Below are positions 12,301 to 21,091 of a stretch of DNA of 34,532 nt, in pieces; the first letter of the stretch is position 1, and every line of letters begins with the position of its first letter. The translations under genes and the position numbers were made by a program. The notes below the pieces were generated by a model. It searched no databases. It was not told where the DNA came from and was given only the letters and a program-made list of their open reading frames with translations. This DNA comes from an uncultured bacterium (GTDB taxonomy: Bacteria > Patescibacteriota > Gracilibacteria > Absconditabacterales > Absconditicoccaceae), in contig CAJZIX010000012.1 in the NCBI GenBank assembly GCA_916049765.1, positions 1 through 34,532 of the forward strand. The letters are read 5' to 3'.

Positions 12301-15300
12301 TTAATATTGACTATGATGCGATTACTTCTCAGTTAGATGCCACTCAAAATGGATTAGAAATCAATGGGGTAAAGGTTCAATGAGTAAAGGATATTAAAAA
12401 TTCAATTCTCTGAGGAAAGCAACAAGGACTCCAAAAAAAATTAGTCTGACGATTTGATAGACAAATGCAATATTGGATCAATAATCTCCTAAGATTTCGC
12501 GTAGAGGTTATTTTTCCTGATATGGATCATTTAAGTAAACAGATTTCTAGTTTTAATTTTCAAGAAATCTGAAAACTAACCAGTGAGTGAGCAAACGAAA
12601 CAGAAACTACTCTTTCTGAACTAAATTCTAAATTCAAAAAATCAGAAAATCTCAAAACGTTAGCAAAAAACACGTTAACGAAGATCCATTCAAAAGAAAA
12701 TCTAACAGCACTCGATCTTGCAAATTGAGATAACCCATTTGAAAAACTTCAGACTTTTTTCAATAATAAAGAACTGGTTAATATTTCTAGTCAGACACTT
12801 AATATTAAAGTTCCACGAATTTATAGTGAAGATATTGAAGCTTATAAGGGATATCTTCTGACGTGGAAAGAAACCAACAAAGAAACTTTAAAAGGATGGA
12901 ATGCAATTATTGATCTTTCACTTTGAAACTGCAAAAAGGAACTTAGTACACTAAGTGATGGAGATTTAGAGAAGAAAAAAGCTGAATGTAAAGTAATTGA
13001 ACAAGCAAAAACTCAGATCTTACAAATGATTTCCAAATTTGATAAGACAAGTGAACAAATATACCAAAACATCCAAGTTTTAGAACTCTATAAAAGATTT
13101 CCACTCCAAATCTATGAATGGCTACATGTTTCCGATAAATATTTATGAGAAATATCAGCCTTACTTTCTAATTTCTTCTGATACATTAACTATTGGATGG
13201 AAGTAAATGCTAATAGATTTACTCAGTATGTAGATGCAATTATTACTATTTTAGGAGTCGTAAAAACCTATCAAGTTATAGTGGATCTTTTTGTAGATCG
13301 AGGAAAAAAATGTGGTAAATGTACAAATGATACTTATGATCAGTATTCTTGCAAATTAAGTTTCCTTTGCCCTGATCTACCGATCATTCCGATTCCTAGT
13401 GTAAAAATTCCAAGTCTCTATATTGATCTCTCACATCTTAATCTTGGAATGGATATTGTTCTTCCTCGTTTTAATTTTGTTCCAGAAAGCGTAGAATTAC
13501 CAAGACTTCCAAATCTTCCAGAACCTCCACAGCTCGGAATAAATTTTAAGATAGATTTCAATATTCCTGATATTCCGCTTTTACCAGAACCCCCTGAACT
13601 TCCTGAGCTTCCATCCTTTATTCCTCAGGTAAAAATGCAACTTCCTGTTTTACCTCCAGCTCCTAAAATCCCAGAACTTCCAAATCAGATTACTGCTATG
13701 GTGAGTATTGCAAAAAAACTTTCTAAGATTTATTGTATTATTAAATCCTGAATTGGACTTGTTGGTGAAAGTTCTGTAAAAGCCAGAATTGAACAAATGA
13801 CACAAAGAACTTATAACGTCCCTCGGGTAGACAACTTGGATCTTACTGCTTATTTCAAACAAACACCTCTACAATGAGTAGATATTCAGGTAGATAGTTA
13901 TGTAAATCTTCAATACAACTTCGATGCTTTTTATGCTTTACTAAAGGGTATGGTTGATACCATCAATCAAGGTACTTACAATCTTACCTCACAAGCAGAA
14001 TCTTTGTCTAATAACGTAAATGATTTTAGTGATAAGACAACTGATAAACTTAACACTACCACAGAAACTCCTATTAACCTTAATGTTCAAGTCGGCTATA
14101 AAGATAAATTAAAATGAAATCTGACTTCTTTACAAGACGCTCTTTCTTCTGATTATGAAAAAAAGAAAATTGATCCACTTTTATCTTTAGCTTGAACAGA
14201 TACTACAATTTCAGCAAATACAACAGGACTACTTAATATGAAAAATCAGATTTCTTGACTCCTAAAAGATGAACAAAAAGAGATCAGTACTCTAGCTCAA
14301 CTGGCCAAGTCAGATTATACAAAATTTTTAAAAACCATAGAGAAAGGAACAAAAAACAAACCAGTTCAGCTTTCATTTTCTACTCATCTTCTGAAGGATA
14401 ATACTGAAGCTAAACAAACAATAATAAATAGAAACCCTACTGAAGAACTCATCTCGACAGAAGCAAAAAGACTCAATGGATATATGCTTGCTCTCAATAG
14501 TCATAGCGCTTCAGATTTAAATATGTCAGACAAAACCTATAAAAATTCAAAAAACTATCTTCAAGCAATTCAATCAAAACTTAATCAATGGAATAGTATA
14601 AAAACACACAGCTATGCTGGAGAGCAAACACTTTTGACTAAAAATGGAGATGCTGAGCAGAGAACCCTTCTTACTCAAATATGAAATAAAAAACCAGCAA
14701 CTCATGAAACCTCAACTACAGATATGAGTAGTTATATCGAGGGTGTTCTTGTCAAGAATCATGAGAATAATCTAGTAAATGTAGTCCATTCAAAACTCAA
14801 TTATGAGAAATTTCCAAAATATTATCAACAAGATCTCAATAATGATAAAAAAGCAGAACTCATCACTCGAGATGATCACAATGTCTATATAAAATATGCA
14901 AATGATGTAGAACCAAAAATAGTACAAAAATTTAAGGATTTTTATGTTATTACCCCACAGCTCAAAAATAAGGAGAAGAAATATGAAAGTTTCTGAGGAT
15001 GATGGCTTTGGGGAAAAAGTGATGAGATCAAGCTCTATGATCAAAATTCTGAAGTAAAAAACTTTAAACTTGAAGGACAAACATTTGATAGTTTGAGTTT
15101 CTCTTGGATAAATAATCATCATGAAGCAGTTTCTGGATATCTAATGCAGATCTCAGAAAAGGTAGATGGATTAGTAGAAAAATATGATCAAAAATGAACA
15201 AAATACCTACTTTTTTTGCCAAAAGGAACAGAAATTAACACTTTAAAGCTACAAATCGAGGGTTCTACCTTTAAAGTAAAAAATCAGATTTGAAAACTGA

Positions 15301-16484
15301 TTTCTGAAGTATTTTACTACAATCCTGCTGAAGAAAAACTTCAATTTAGTCTTCATGAAGCGCCAAGAAAATGGCAATACCTCCAACTCACTAGCCTAAG
15401 AAATGAGAATCGCGTATATCAAAAAAACGCTCCTCGATCAAACCAAATCGTTGCTGGAAGACAAATTATCTGAGATAATCAGCCACCAACTCCTAAAGTA
15501 AAACTTATTAGAAAAAGAAAATCTGCAATAGAAGACGAAGGTCTAGATCTTCAATGATATATTTGAAGTTATTATGACCTAGAAATTACACGAACTGATG
15601 ATACCTTAGTAACAACAGCTCATATCCAAGAAAATAAAAAACAGATTATAAAAAAAACAATCAATGCTTCCCAGGGAACTCTTACGCTAAAAGATCTCTT
15701 CTTCACAAAAGAACAGACAAAACACTATACAGTCTCAGCAAAAGATTCTGAAGGCAACGAAAAAATAGAAAGTATAAGCCTCAATATTAAGATCCCTGAA
15801 ATTACCATTGAAAATATTCAACAAGTTTCTGGATGGAAAGAAGGTATAGAAAATCCAATACTCATTACATCAGAATTGGAAAAAGATATTGATCAAGGAA
15901 ATGTAAGTTTTGAGAAACAAAGAAATAGTATAAATTCACCCTTAATTGCTACTCAAAATGGAAAGAAAATTCAGACTTATCCTGTTTCTACCAATCAAAC
16001 TACAATCACAGGAGCTTATTATGACTTTGGAGAATTGATCGGACTTTATACAGAAAACAAAAAGCTCATTGCTACCGTCAATGGACAAAATGGAGAAATT
16101 AAAATACAACCTGCTTTCCAAAAAACTACAAATTTAAAAGTTAGTTTCTCAAAAGGATACCCTATTGTAAATGTAATTCAAAACTGAAAAATCCTTTTTG
16201 AAATTATCTTACAATCGGAAGCTTTGATCAATAAGGATATTTCACAAGGGACACTTTATGCTTTAGAAGGACAAAATTACGGTAGCTTCAATGGATGAGA
16301 AGTGATCTTGAAAAACAAAGAACCTCTACTCTATATTGCAAAGAATGGTTCTCTTCGAAGTAACAAACCACTTCGATGAAGCTATCAATTTAATAGTAAG
16401 GAAAAAACCGTTAGCTATTCTCTCTCAGAGAATGCCTTTGGAGAATCTTTTGCTACCATTACATTTAAAGTAAAACCTTTATAA
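3372..16484 (+). CDS. Giant secreted surface protein with FG-GAP/VCBS-like repeats (about 4370 aa)
   Basis: One continuous frame of 4371 codons if TGA is Gly; I count about 110 in-frame TGAs and no TAA/TAG before the stop at 16482. Residues 1-34 look like a signal peptide ending VFA|DS. About residues 113-155 include VLVGEIPLPVV, reminiscent of a beta-strand motif in gingipain-like proteases, but I see no catalytic dyad. Three DxDxDG-type calcium-binding FG-GAP/VCBS-like repeats lie at about 2110-2250 (DIDYNNDG, DIDGNKFED, DMDTDGKID), with a further one near 3825 (DLNNDKKAE). A Cys cluster lies at about 2346-2390 (six Cys in about 40 residues), a Gly/Pro/Trp-rich stretch at about 2830-2900, and a Pro-rich segment with repeated LPEPP/LPELP at about 3335-3440. 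Overall function is unknown; an extracellular adhesin or cell-contact protein is inferred. It is followed by a secreted Cys protein and a VirB2-like protein on the same strand. Confidence 0.85.
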
Positions 16485-16487
16485 AAC

Positions 16488-16515
16488 TTGAAAAAAAACA
16501 AAAATCTGCTATACT
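16488..16515 (+). promoter_or_regulatory. Candidate promoter for the secreted Cys-containing protein
   Basis: TTGAAA (16488-16493), 16-nt spacer, TATACT (16510-16515), starting 4 nt after the giant-gene stop. The implied leader is about 30 nt. It suggests the two downstream genes can be transcribed separately from the giant gene. Confidence 0.5.
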
Positions 16516-16552
16516 TATCCTACTTTATTCCTTTCTTCTGAAATTGTACTCA

Positions 16553-17485
16553 ATGCTAAAAAAATCTGTCTTTTTACTTCTTATTTGATGAAGCGCTACG
16601 TTTAGCTTAGTATCCGCTCATGACTGCACACTTTTTTCGGAAACCTCAATTAAAACTATTGAAAACACCCTTTTTGACCAAACAACAAGAGGGAATCCTG
16701 CTTTACAGCCACTAACAAAAGAAGGACTTCATAGGGCTTTAATTAACCTAAAAAGCCACTGTTGCAGTTCAAATCTTCTCAATGATAATCCTATAATAAA
16801 AAAATCTTGTGAAGAAGACAGTATTCTCATTAAAAATAGAAGTAATTTCCCTCAATCAGCATTTCTTTTTGATCATTTAGTTGATGTAATGATGAGAAGA
16901 CTAAATGTAGATGGAAACTACAATGAAGTTCCTGTTGATGAAAAAGCTAAAGAACGAAGAGGAATAACAGATCAAATAGGTAAACAAAGAGAATGAGCCT
17001 TACCATCTACTCTATTAAATACTTATAACGATAATCGAAGTCTTCAAACCCATCTTCATATCCCACTATACAATTGAGTCTCTCCTCAGGAATATAAACA
17101 ATCAATAGAAGAAATTGAAAAAACCAGATTTCCTTTCTCAAAATATAGAGAACGAAACTTAAATACCAGATATAGTAACCTTTGTCAAAGTGCTATTTAC
17201 CTTATGACACTCCTCCCTATTGATTTCCAGAGTGAAGAGATACTTCTTGCACAAAGAGCCTGTGATAATATGACTCAGCAAACTATAGATAAAGAAGTAT
17301 ATCTCCTATCAAATCTCATCATTCATAAATCTGATTTACTCTTATCGCAAGAAATGAAACAATACACAGATCACTATCTTATCAATACCAGAGCAACAAA
17401 ACTTTTAGAAAACCTGACAGATGCTCTTACTAATCTTCATGGAGTCGTGAGGATGATTCCAAAACTTATCTCTCAATGTAATTAA
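16553..17485 (+). CDS. Secreted Cys-containing protein of unknown function
   Basis: A 310-residue protein I do not recognise. The N terminus is a clear signal peptide (K-K, then a hydrophobic core FLLLIGGSATFSL, cleavage likely after VSA before HDC). The Gly-Gly in the core is two tandem TGA codons (16586-16591). The mature part has Cys residues near the N terminus (HDC), a CC pair around residue 70, and single Cys further on including the penultimate-but-one residue (QCN end), so disulfides are plausible. The rest looks helical and polar, without a membrane segment. It lies between the giant protein and a VirB2-like protein, so a role in the same envelope assembly is inferred from position only. 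Confidence 0.8.
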
Positions 17486-17508
17486 ATTTATTTCTTTAAA
17501 AAAGAAAC

Positions 17509-18006
17509 ATGAAAACCAGAATCGTCATTGTAGTACTCTCTTTTGTAATGTTGAATCTTTTGTTCTGATGATCTTACGCCTCTGCAACACCAAATAATCT
17601 CCATATTATTCCAGAGATTTCTTCTGAAGAAGGGAGAACTACTGCTGCAAATGATGTAAGAACTGTCGGAAACCCCTCTATTTCAGGAACAGCAATTGAA
17701 AGATATAATGCCATAGCAGAAAACTACGAAAAAAAATGAGATATTGCAAAAGCTATGCAAACCTGAATTATGGGACGAAATACCTTAATTCAATACATAG
17801 TATACATCATGAAATTTTTATCCCAGCTCGGTCTTCTTATTTGAGGGATCATGATGCTTTATGCTGGATATCAGTATGCTACAACAATCTTTTGATACGG
17901 AAGTCCAAGTGATGCAAAAGCAGCAATGAAAAACGCCATTATCTGAATCATCGTGATTATCGCTTCTTATGCTATCTTGAGAGGATTAATGAGCTTATTC
18001 TTATAA
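17509..18006 (+). CDS. VirB2/TrbC-like small membrane protein (pilin-like)
   Basis: A 165-residue protein. It has a signal peptide (residues 1 to about 26, with tandem TGA Gly-Gly at 17566-17571, cleavage near SYASA|TP), a polar linker, and two hydrophobic helices at about 104-128 (LGLLIGGIMMLYAGYQYA) and about 140-163 (NAIIGIIVIIASYAILRG). This architecture, a cleaved leader plus two Gly-rich helices with a short polar loop, is that of VirB2/TrbC pilins and related proteins common in CPR genomes. The loop contains Lys and Asp (PSDAKAAMKN). It starts 23 bp after the preceding gene, so the two are likely co-transcribed. No other type IV secretion gene is visible in the window, so an actual pilus role is inference. 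Confidence 0.7.
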
Positions 18007-18031
18007 AAAAAGAAAATATTAAAAATAAGCA

Positions 18032-18808
18032 CTACTCCCCTGCTATCTCTTTGATTTGGTCGCGGATCACCGCGGCTTTTTCAAATTCCCAAGCTTTAAT
18101 CGCCTCATCAAGCTGGAGTTTAAGATCCTTCAAAATAATTTCTCTTTCTGCCTTAGTTGCTCTTTTTAGTTTCTTGACCTTTCCTCTCGTCAAAGAACCA
18201 AAATCCTGATCCAAACTAAGATCACTTTTCACCGTTTCTAAGGACTTCACATTGGAAGAGGCAATCTCTGGAACGATTCAGAGTTTTTGATTATGTTGCT
18301 CCTGAATAGAGCGACGACGATAGGTTTCCCAAAGCGCCTTGAGCATAGATTCGGTAAAGGCATCAGCGTAGAGAATCACTTCACTCTGCGGATTTCTCGC
18401 GGCACGACCGATAATCTGAATCAACGAAGTCGTAGATCTGAGGAACCCCTCTTTGTCGGCATCAAGCACAGCAATCAGCGTCACTTCAGGCAGATCAATC
18501 CCCTCTCTAAGCAGATTGACTCCCACGATAATATCAATCTCCCCACTCCTCAACTTCTTGATAATCTCTCGGCGATCAATCGTTGCAATTTCACTATGCA
18601 GATAAAATGCCTTAAATCCCTGCGCAATCAGAAAATTTGTCACTTCTTCAGAAGATTTTTTGGTCAGAGTGATGAGCAGAATTTTTCCTTGCTTTGCAAT
18701 ATGCATTCTGATTCTCTCCAAAAGATGCTCCAAAAAAGGAGAAAAATCAGATTTCTTTGTCTGTTCTAGTGGAGTTTGAAGATAGGTTTCAAGGAGAGAA
18801 GTTTTCAT
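18032..18808 (-). pseudogene. uvrB: Truncated UvrB: helicase C-terminal half plus UVR domain
   Basis: A 258-residue frame matching only the C-terminal part of UvrB (normally about 660 residues). Visible are KILLITLTKKSSEEV and YLHSEIATIDRREII (domain 3 start), motif V GVNLLREGIDLPEV, DADKEGFLRS, motif VI QIIGRAARN, the RRR(S/x)xQ stretch, and a C-terminal UVR motif (about 220-256; EAIKAWEFEKAAVIRDQIKE). The damage-binding domain and the Walker A/B ATPase half are missing. Homology begins right at the ATG, where intact UvrB would have the RPTGLLDP region, and an in-frame TAG lies 10 codons upstream (18839-18841). It contains one TGA-Gly (18278) and ends in TAG, so it belongs to this code. It is visibly more G+C-rich than its neighbours. 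As it stands it cannot be an active helicase; it may be a remnant or partial duplication, or the N-terminal half lies elsewhere. Confidence 0.75.
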
Positions 18809-18916
18809 AGTAAGCGAATAAATAAATCAGACTTCAGTCTAGTTATCTCTGCCGAGAAAGCAAGAAGAGATAGAATCTGAAAAATATTTCCTTACTTTCT
18901 TATAAAATAAAGATAT

Positions 18917-19249
18917 TTATGCGACTTGTAAACCTTTAGCAATGAGATATTCACTAAGTGAACGATAGCCACCAGCTGAGGCGTATTGTTGCAAAAGTAC
19001 CTTGTCTCTTGCCTTTACTCTGATATTGATCTGCGAATCTTTTGCAGTTGCTAATTCATCTCTGATCAAGTGTTCCATATCTTGAATAAGAGCAGGTAAA
19101 TCAGACTCTGGATACTCACAGTCAAGACCTGCTTGTTTACACTTAATATAGACCATCTTCTCTCAATCCCAAACCTCATTTAACGGCTTGATACTGAGCT
19201 GGTAATTTTTTCCATCAACTGGAATCAGAATTATTGTTTCTTTGGTCAT
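18917..19249 (-). CDS. hicB: HicB-like antitoxin with C-terminal ribbon-helix-helix-like segment
   Basis: A 110-residue protein immediately downstream (2 bp) of the hicA-like toxin gene. The N-terminal half resembles the partial HicB fold (short beta strands, then VYIKCKQAGLDCEYP and a helical ALIQDMEHLIRDEL, the place where HicB has its pathway-defining helix). The C-terminal part (about 75-110; INIRVKARDKVLLQQYA then YRSLSEYLIAKGL) looks like a ribbon-helix-helix DNA-binding segment, fitting autoregulation of the operon. One in-frame TGA near 19166 (WDGEK) joins the first 32 residues to the rest. It is expected to bind and inhibit HicA and repress the operon. The toxin-first order is the usual hicAB order. 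Confidence 0.7.
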
Positions 19250-19251
19250 TG

Positions 19252-19491
19252 TTATAGATTTTTAAGATAAAATTTTTTGATCATTGTCTTGTAAACTTCT
19301 TTGACTTCTCCATTATGGATAGGTAAAGGAATTGAAGCACCACTTGCAAGATACACAAGCTTATGATGAGATCAAGCACTAGGCTTTCTCAACTCATATC
19401 CTTCCGACTGCGACAAAGCGATGATTTCACTCAGTTTAACAATTTGAGGAGTTTTGAGAAAATCTTTTTTCACTTTCTCTTTTTTTGTCAT
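19252..19491 (-). CDS. hicA: HicA-like mRNA interferase toxin
   Basis: A 79-residue protein with the HicA double-stranded-RNA-binding-like signature: GYELRKPSAGSHHKL (about 31-45), with the catalytic-type His in the GSHH motif (40-43), followed by IPLPIHNGEV (about 54-63), the counterpart of the usual hxxPxHxxxEl strand. The Gly of the GSH motif is encoded by TGA. The family cleaves mRNA and tmRNA under stress when HicB is degraded. It lies 2 bp upstream of the antitoxin gene and forms one operon. The start ATG has no Shine-Dalgarno sequence. It is slightly longer than typical HicA (about 60-80) because of a basic N-terminal extension (MTKKEKVKKDF). Confidence 0.82.
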
Positions 19492-19813
19492 TATCTAACG
19501 GATAATATAAACTTTATGTATATCTTATAGTATCTTTTTCTATACAAAACGCAAATCTTTTTATACTTTTCTTAAACAAGCAAAATGACCAAGTGGATAC
19601 TAATCTTTTGAAATTTTTTTTGTCAATATTATAGCATTTTCTATATTTAACCGTTTTAACTGAGAATTAGACGAAACATATAATCCAAGAGATTTTGGAT
19701 AAAAATTGTTGATTATGTACAAAGAAAAAATAAGAAGAGGTTGATTTCTTAGAGTAATTCCCTATATATCAATGTAATCCTTATTTAAGGAGAAACCATT
19801 AAAGAAAATTTTT
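19492..19813. other. AT-rich intergenic region between divergent hicAB and the 48-aa gene
   Basis: 322 bp without a convincing gene. The hicA-proximal part (19504-19550) is full of TATA-like strings, including TATACA and TATATT on the minus strand, and may hold the hicAB promoter/operator, but no clear -35/-10 pair stands out. The right end carries the promoter for the next gene. Nothing else is recognised. Confidence 0.6.
19741..19768 (+). promoter_or_regulatory. Candidate promoter for the 48-aa basic protein
   Basis: TTGATT (19741-19746), 16-nt spacer, TATATA (19763-19768); implied leader about 40 nt to the ATG at 19814. Confidence 0.4.
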
Positions 19814-19960
19814 ATGGCACATGACCGAAAAAAATCCAGCACAGGTAACTGGAAAGGGAAAAGAGACAAACACCAAAAGGCAGATCGTCTGAATTCAGAC
19901 AAAAAAAGAAAAAATCCCTCATGGGATGGATCATCTGGTCGTCCAAAGAAAAGAGAATAA
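19814..19960 (+). CDS. Small highly basic protein, 48 aa
   Basis: Starts MAHDRKKSSTGNWKGKR and ends GRPKKRE, with about a third Lys/Arg and no hydrophobic stretch. It has its own candidate promoter and is followed 35 bp later by a strong terminator, the pattern of a separately transcribed small gene. Composition suggests a nucleic-acid- or ribosome-binding peptide, but I recognise no family. It contains no TGA codon, so it reads the same in the standard code. There is a modest chance it is not a real gene. Confidence 0.6.
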   Translation: MAHDRKKSSTGNWKGKRDKHQKADRLNSDKKRKNPSWDGSSGRPKKRE

Positions 19961-19995
19961 AAAAACTTTCTTTTGGATCTTATTTCCTTACAAAG

Positions 19996-20026
19996 GGAGA
20001 GTAAAGTTTTTACTCTCCTTTTTTTT
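19996..20026 (+). terminator. Strong Rho-independent terminator
   Basis: Perfect 10-bp stem GGAGAGTAAA / TTTACTCTCC with a 3-nt loop and a run of T's. The next gene's ATG is only about 5 nt after the T run, so this hairpin may also limit read-through into it. Confidence 0.9.
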
Positions 20027-20030
20027 AAAG

Positions 20031-20954
20031 ATGCAAATCCTGATAAAAACTCCTTTTTACAATCATAATAAATATCTTCCACATCTACTAGAACATTGTG
20101 TACTTCATAGCGAAGATAAGAGCACCTTACTCCATCTTTCTGATATTTACGCCTATACAAGCACAGGGTATACATGATTTGAACGAGAACAGATACCAAC
20201 AAATGAAGTTGTTGAGCTCTTACAAACTCCAGTCAAACAAGAAAGTTTTATCTTACAACAAAAAATCATCAAAAATGAATTTCGTTCTGCAAGTTTTTGA
20301 CAAAAATTTTATGAAAAAATCCTACAAAAAGTTTTTGATAAATCTTTACTAACCAACAGCACAGCATCTATTTCATTTGATAAGCTTCTCCAATATCAGA
20401 AAACTCGATACCAACCGAACAATATGCTCATTATCAAAGATGATTGAACCATAGATCAACAACAATGAAAAGGAAAAACACTTCACCTACTTACTCCAAA
20501 AATAACCGAATTTCATCTTCCTGAATATACTTGCTCCAGCTATCAAAAAGAAAGAGATCATACTTTAGCATTAAAAAACATGAATCCTGCTTCAGTCTTA
20601 ATCTTGGACTTTTTTTGAGCATTATGTGAAGATCTTTGCTATCTTTACGATACAAAAAAAGGGAACTATTATTCAGAAAGATTCAATTATTCTTTTACTG
20701 ATCTCGGATTTTTAATTTCTAGAGAAGATAAGTTTCCTCATCTTTCACAAAAGACATGGAAAAGTTTTTTTGACACATTCAAACAGTATTATTGCGAGAA
20801 AATAAAAATAGGAGCAAAAAGAGCCTTTATCCCACATATTGCACTATTTTTTGATTGCTTTATTTCAAAGGAAGATCATAAGAACTTAATTGATTCAGTT
20901 AATTTTCCGATCATTGCTGAACTTGCATACATGTTTAAACTTTTTAAACAATAG
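20031..20954 (+). CDS. Short M16-like (HxxEH) peptidase-domain protein
   Basis: A 307-residue protein ending in TAG. The N-terminal part resembles the first domain of M16 (pitrilysin/insulinase-type) metallopeptidases: the inverted zinc motif HLLEH (18-22), the AYTSTGYTGFE stretch (41-51) matching the family's NAYTxxdxTxY segment, and a Glu at 83 (KIIKNEF) where the third zinc ligand would fall, though the spacing (about 61) is shorter than usual. The remaining 220 residues show no recognisable second M16 domain; a normal M16 subunit is about 400 residues or more. It may be a compact or divergent enzyme, or a non-catalytic relative. No signal peptide is seen, and several TGA-Gly codons are present. 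The ATG directly follows the terminator, so its promoter is unclear. Confidence 0.6.
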
Positions 20955-21091
20955 TACTCATTCCACTTTTCCAAAATTCTCTCATTTGTCAAAGCTAGCT
21001 CACCCCCAAGTGTCAGGATTCCTTGCATTTTGGGAGATAATAGCTATCCTTAAGTGATGAAAAAACTTTAACTTTTTAGGACAAACCACAC
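20955..21091 (+). promoter_or_regulatory. Region upstream of the clpC-like gene with candidate promoter
   Basis: Candidate promoter TTGCAT (21023-21028), 16-nt spacer, TATCCT (21045-21050), giving a leader of about 34 nt. A long-range inverted pair CCAAAAT / ATTTTGG flanks a comparatively G+C-rich stretch. I see no clear CIRCE or CtsR operator. Confidence 0.35.

Noticed and set aside
14790..15122. A minus-strand frame of 110 codons inside the giant gene
   Set aside because: Low-complexity Ile/Phe-rich shadow of the AT-rich plus-strand coding sequence.
18287..18769. A plus-strand frame of 160 codons opposite uvrB
   Set aside because: The minus strand shows unmistakable UvrB motifs; the plus frame matches nothing and is a shadow.
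19762..20202. A 146-codon minus-strand frame
   Set aside because: It lies opposite the 48-aa gene, its terminator and the start of the M16-like gene, has no family resemblance, and would need the terminator hairpin to be coding.
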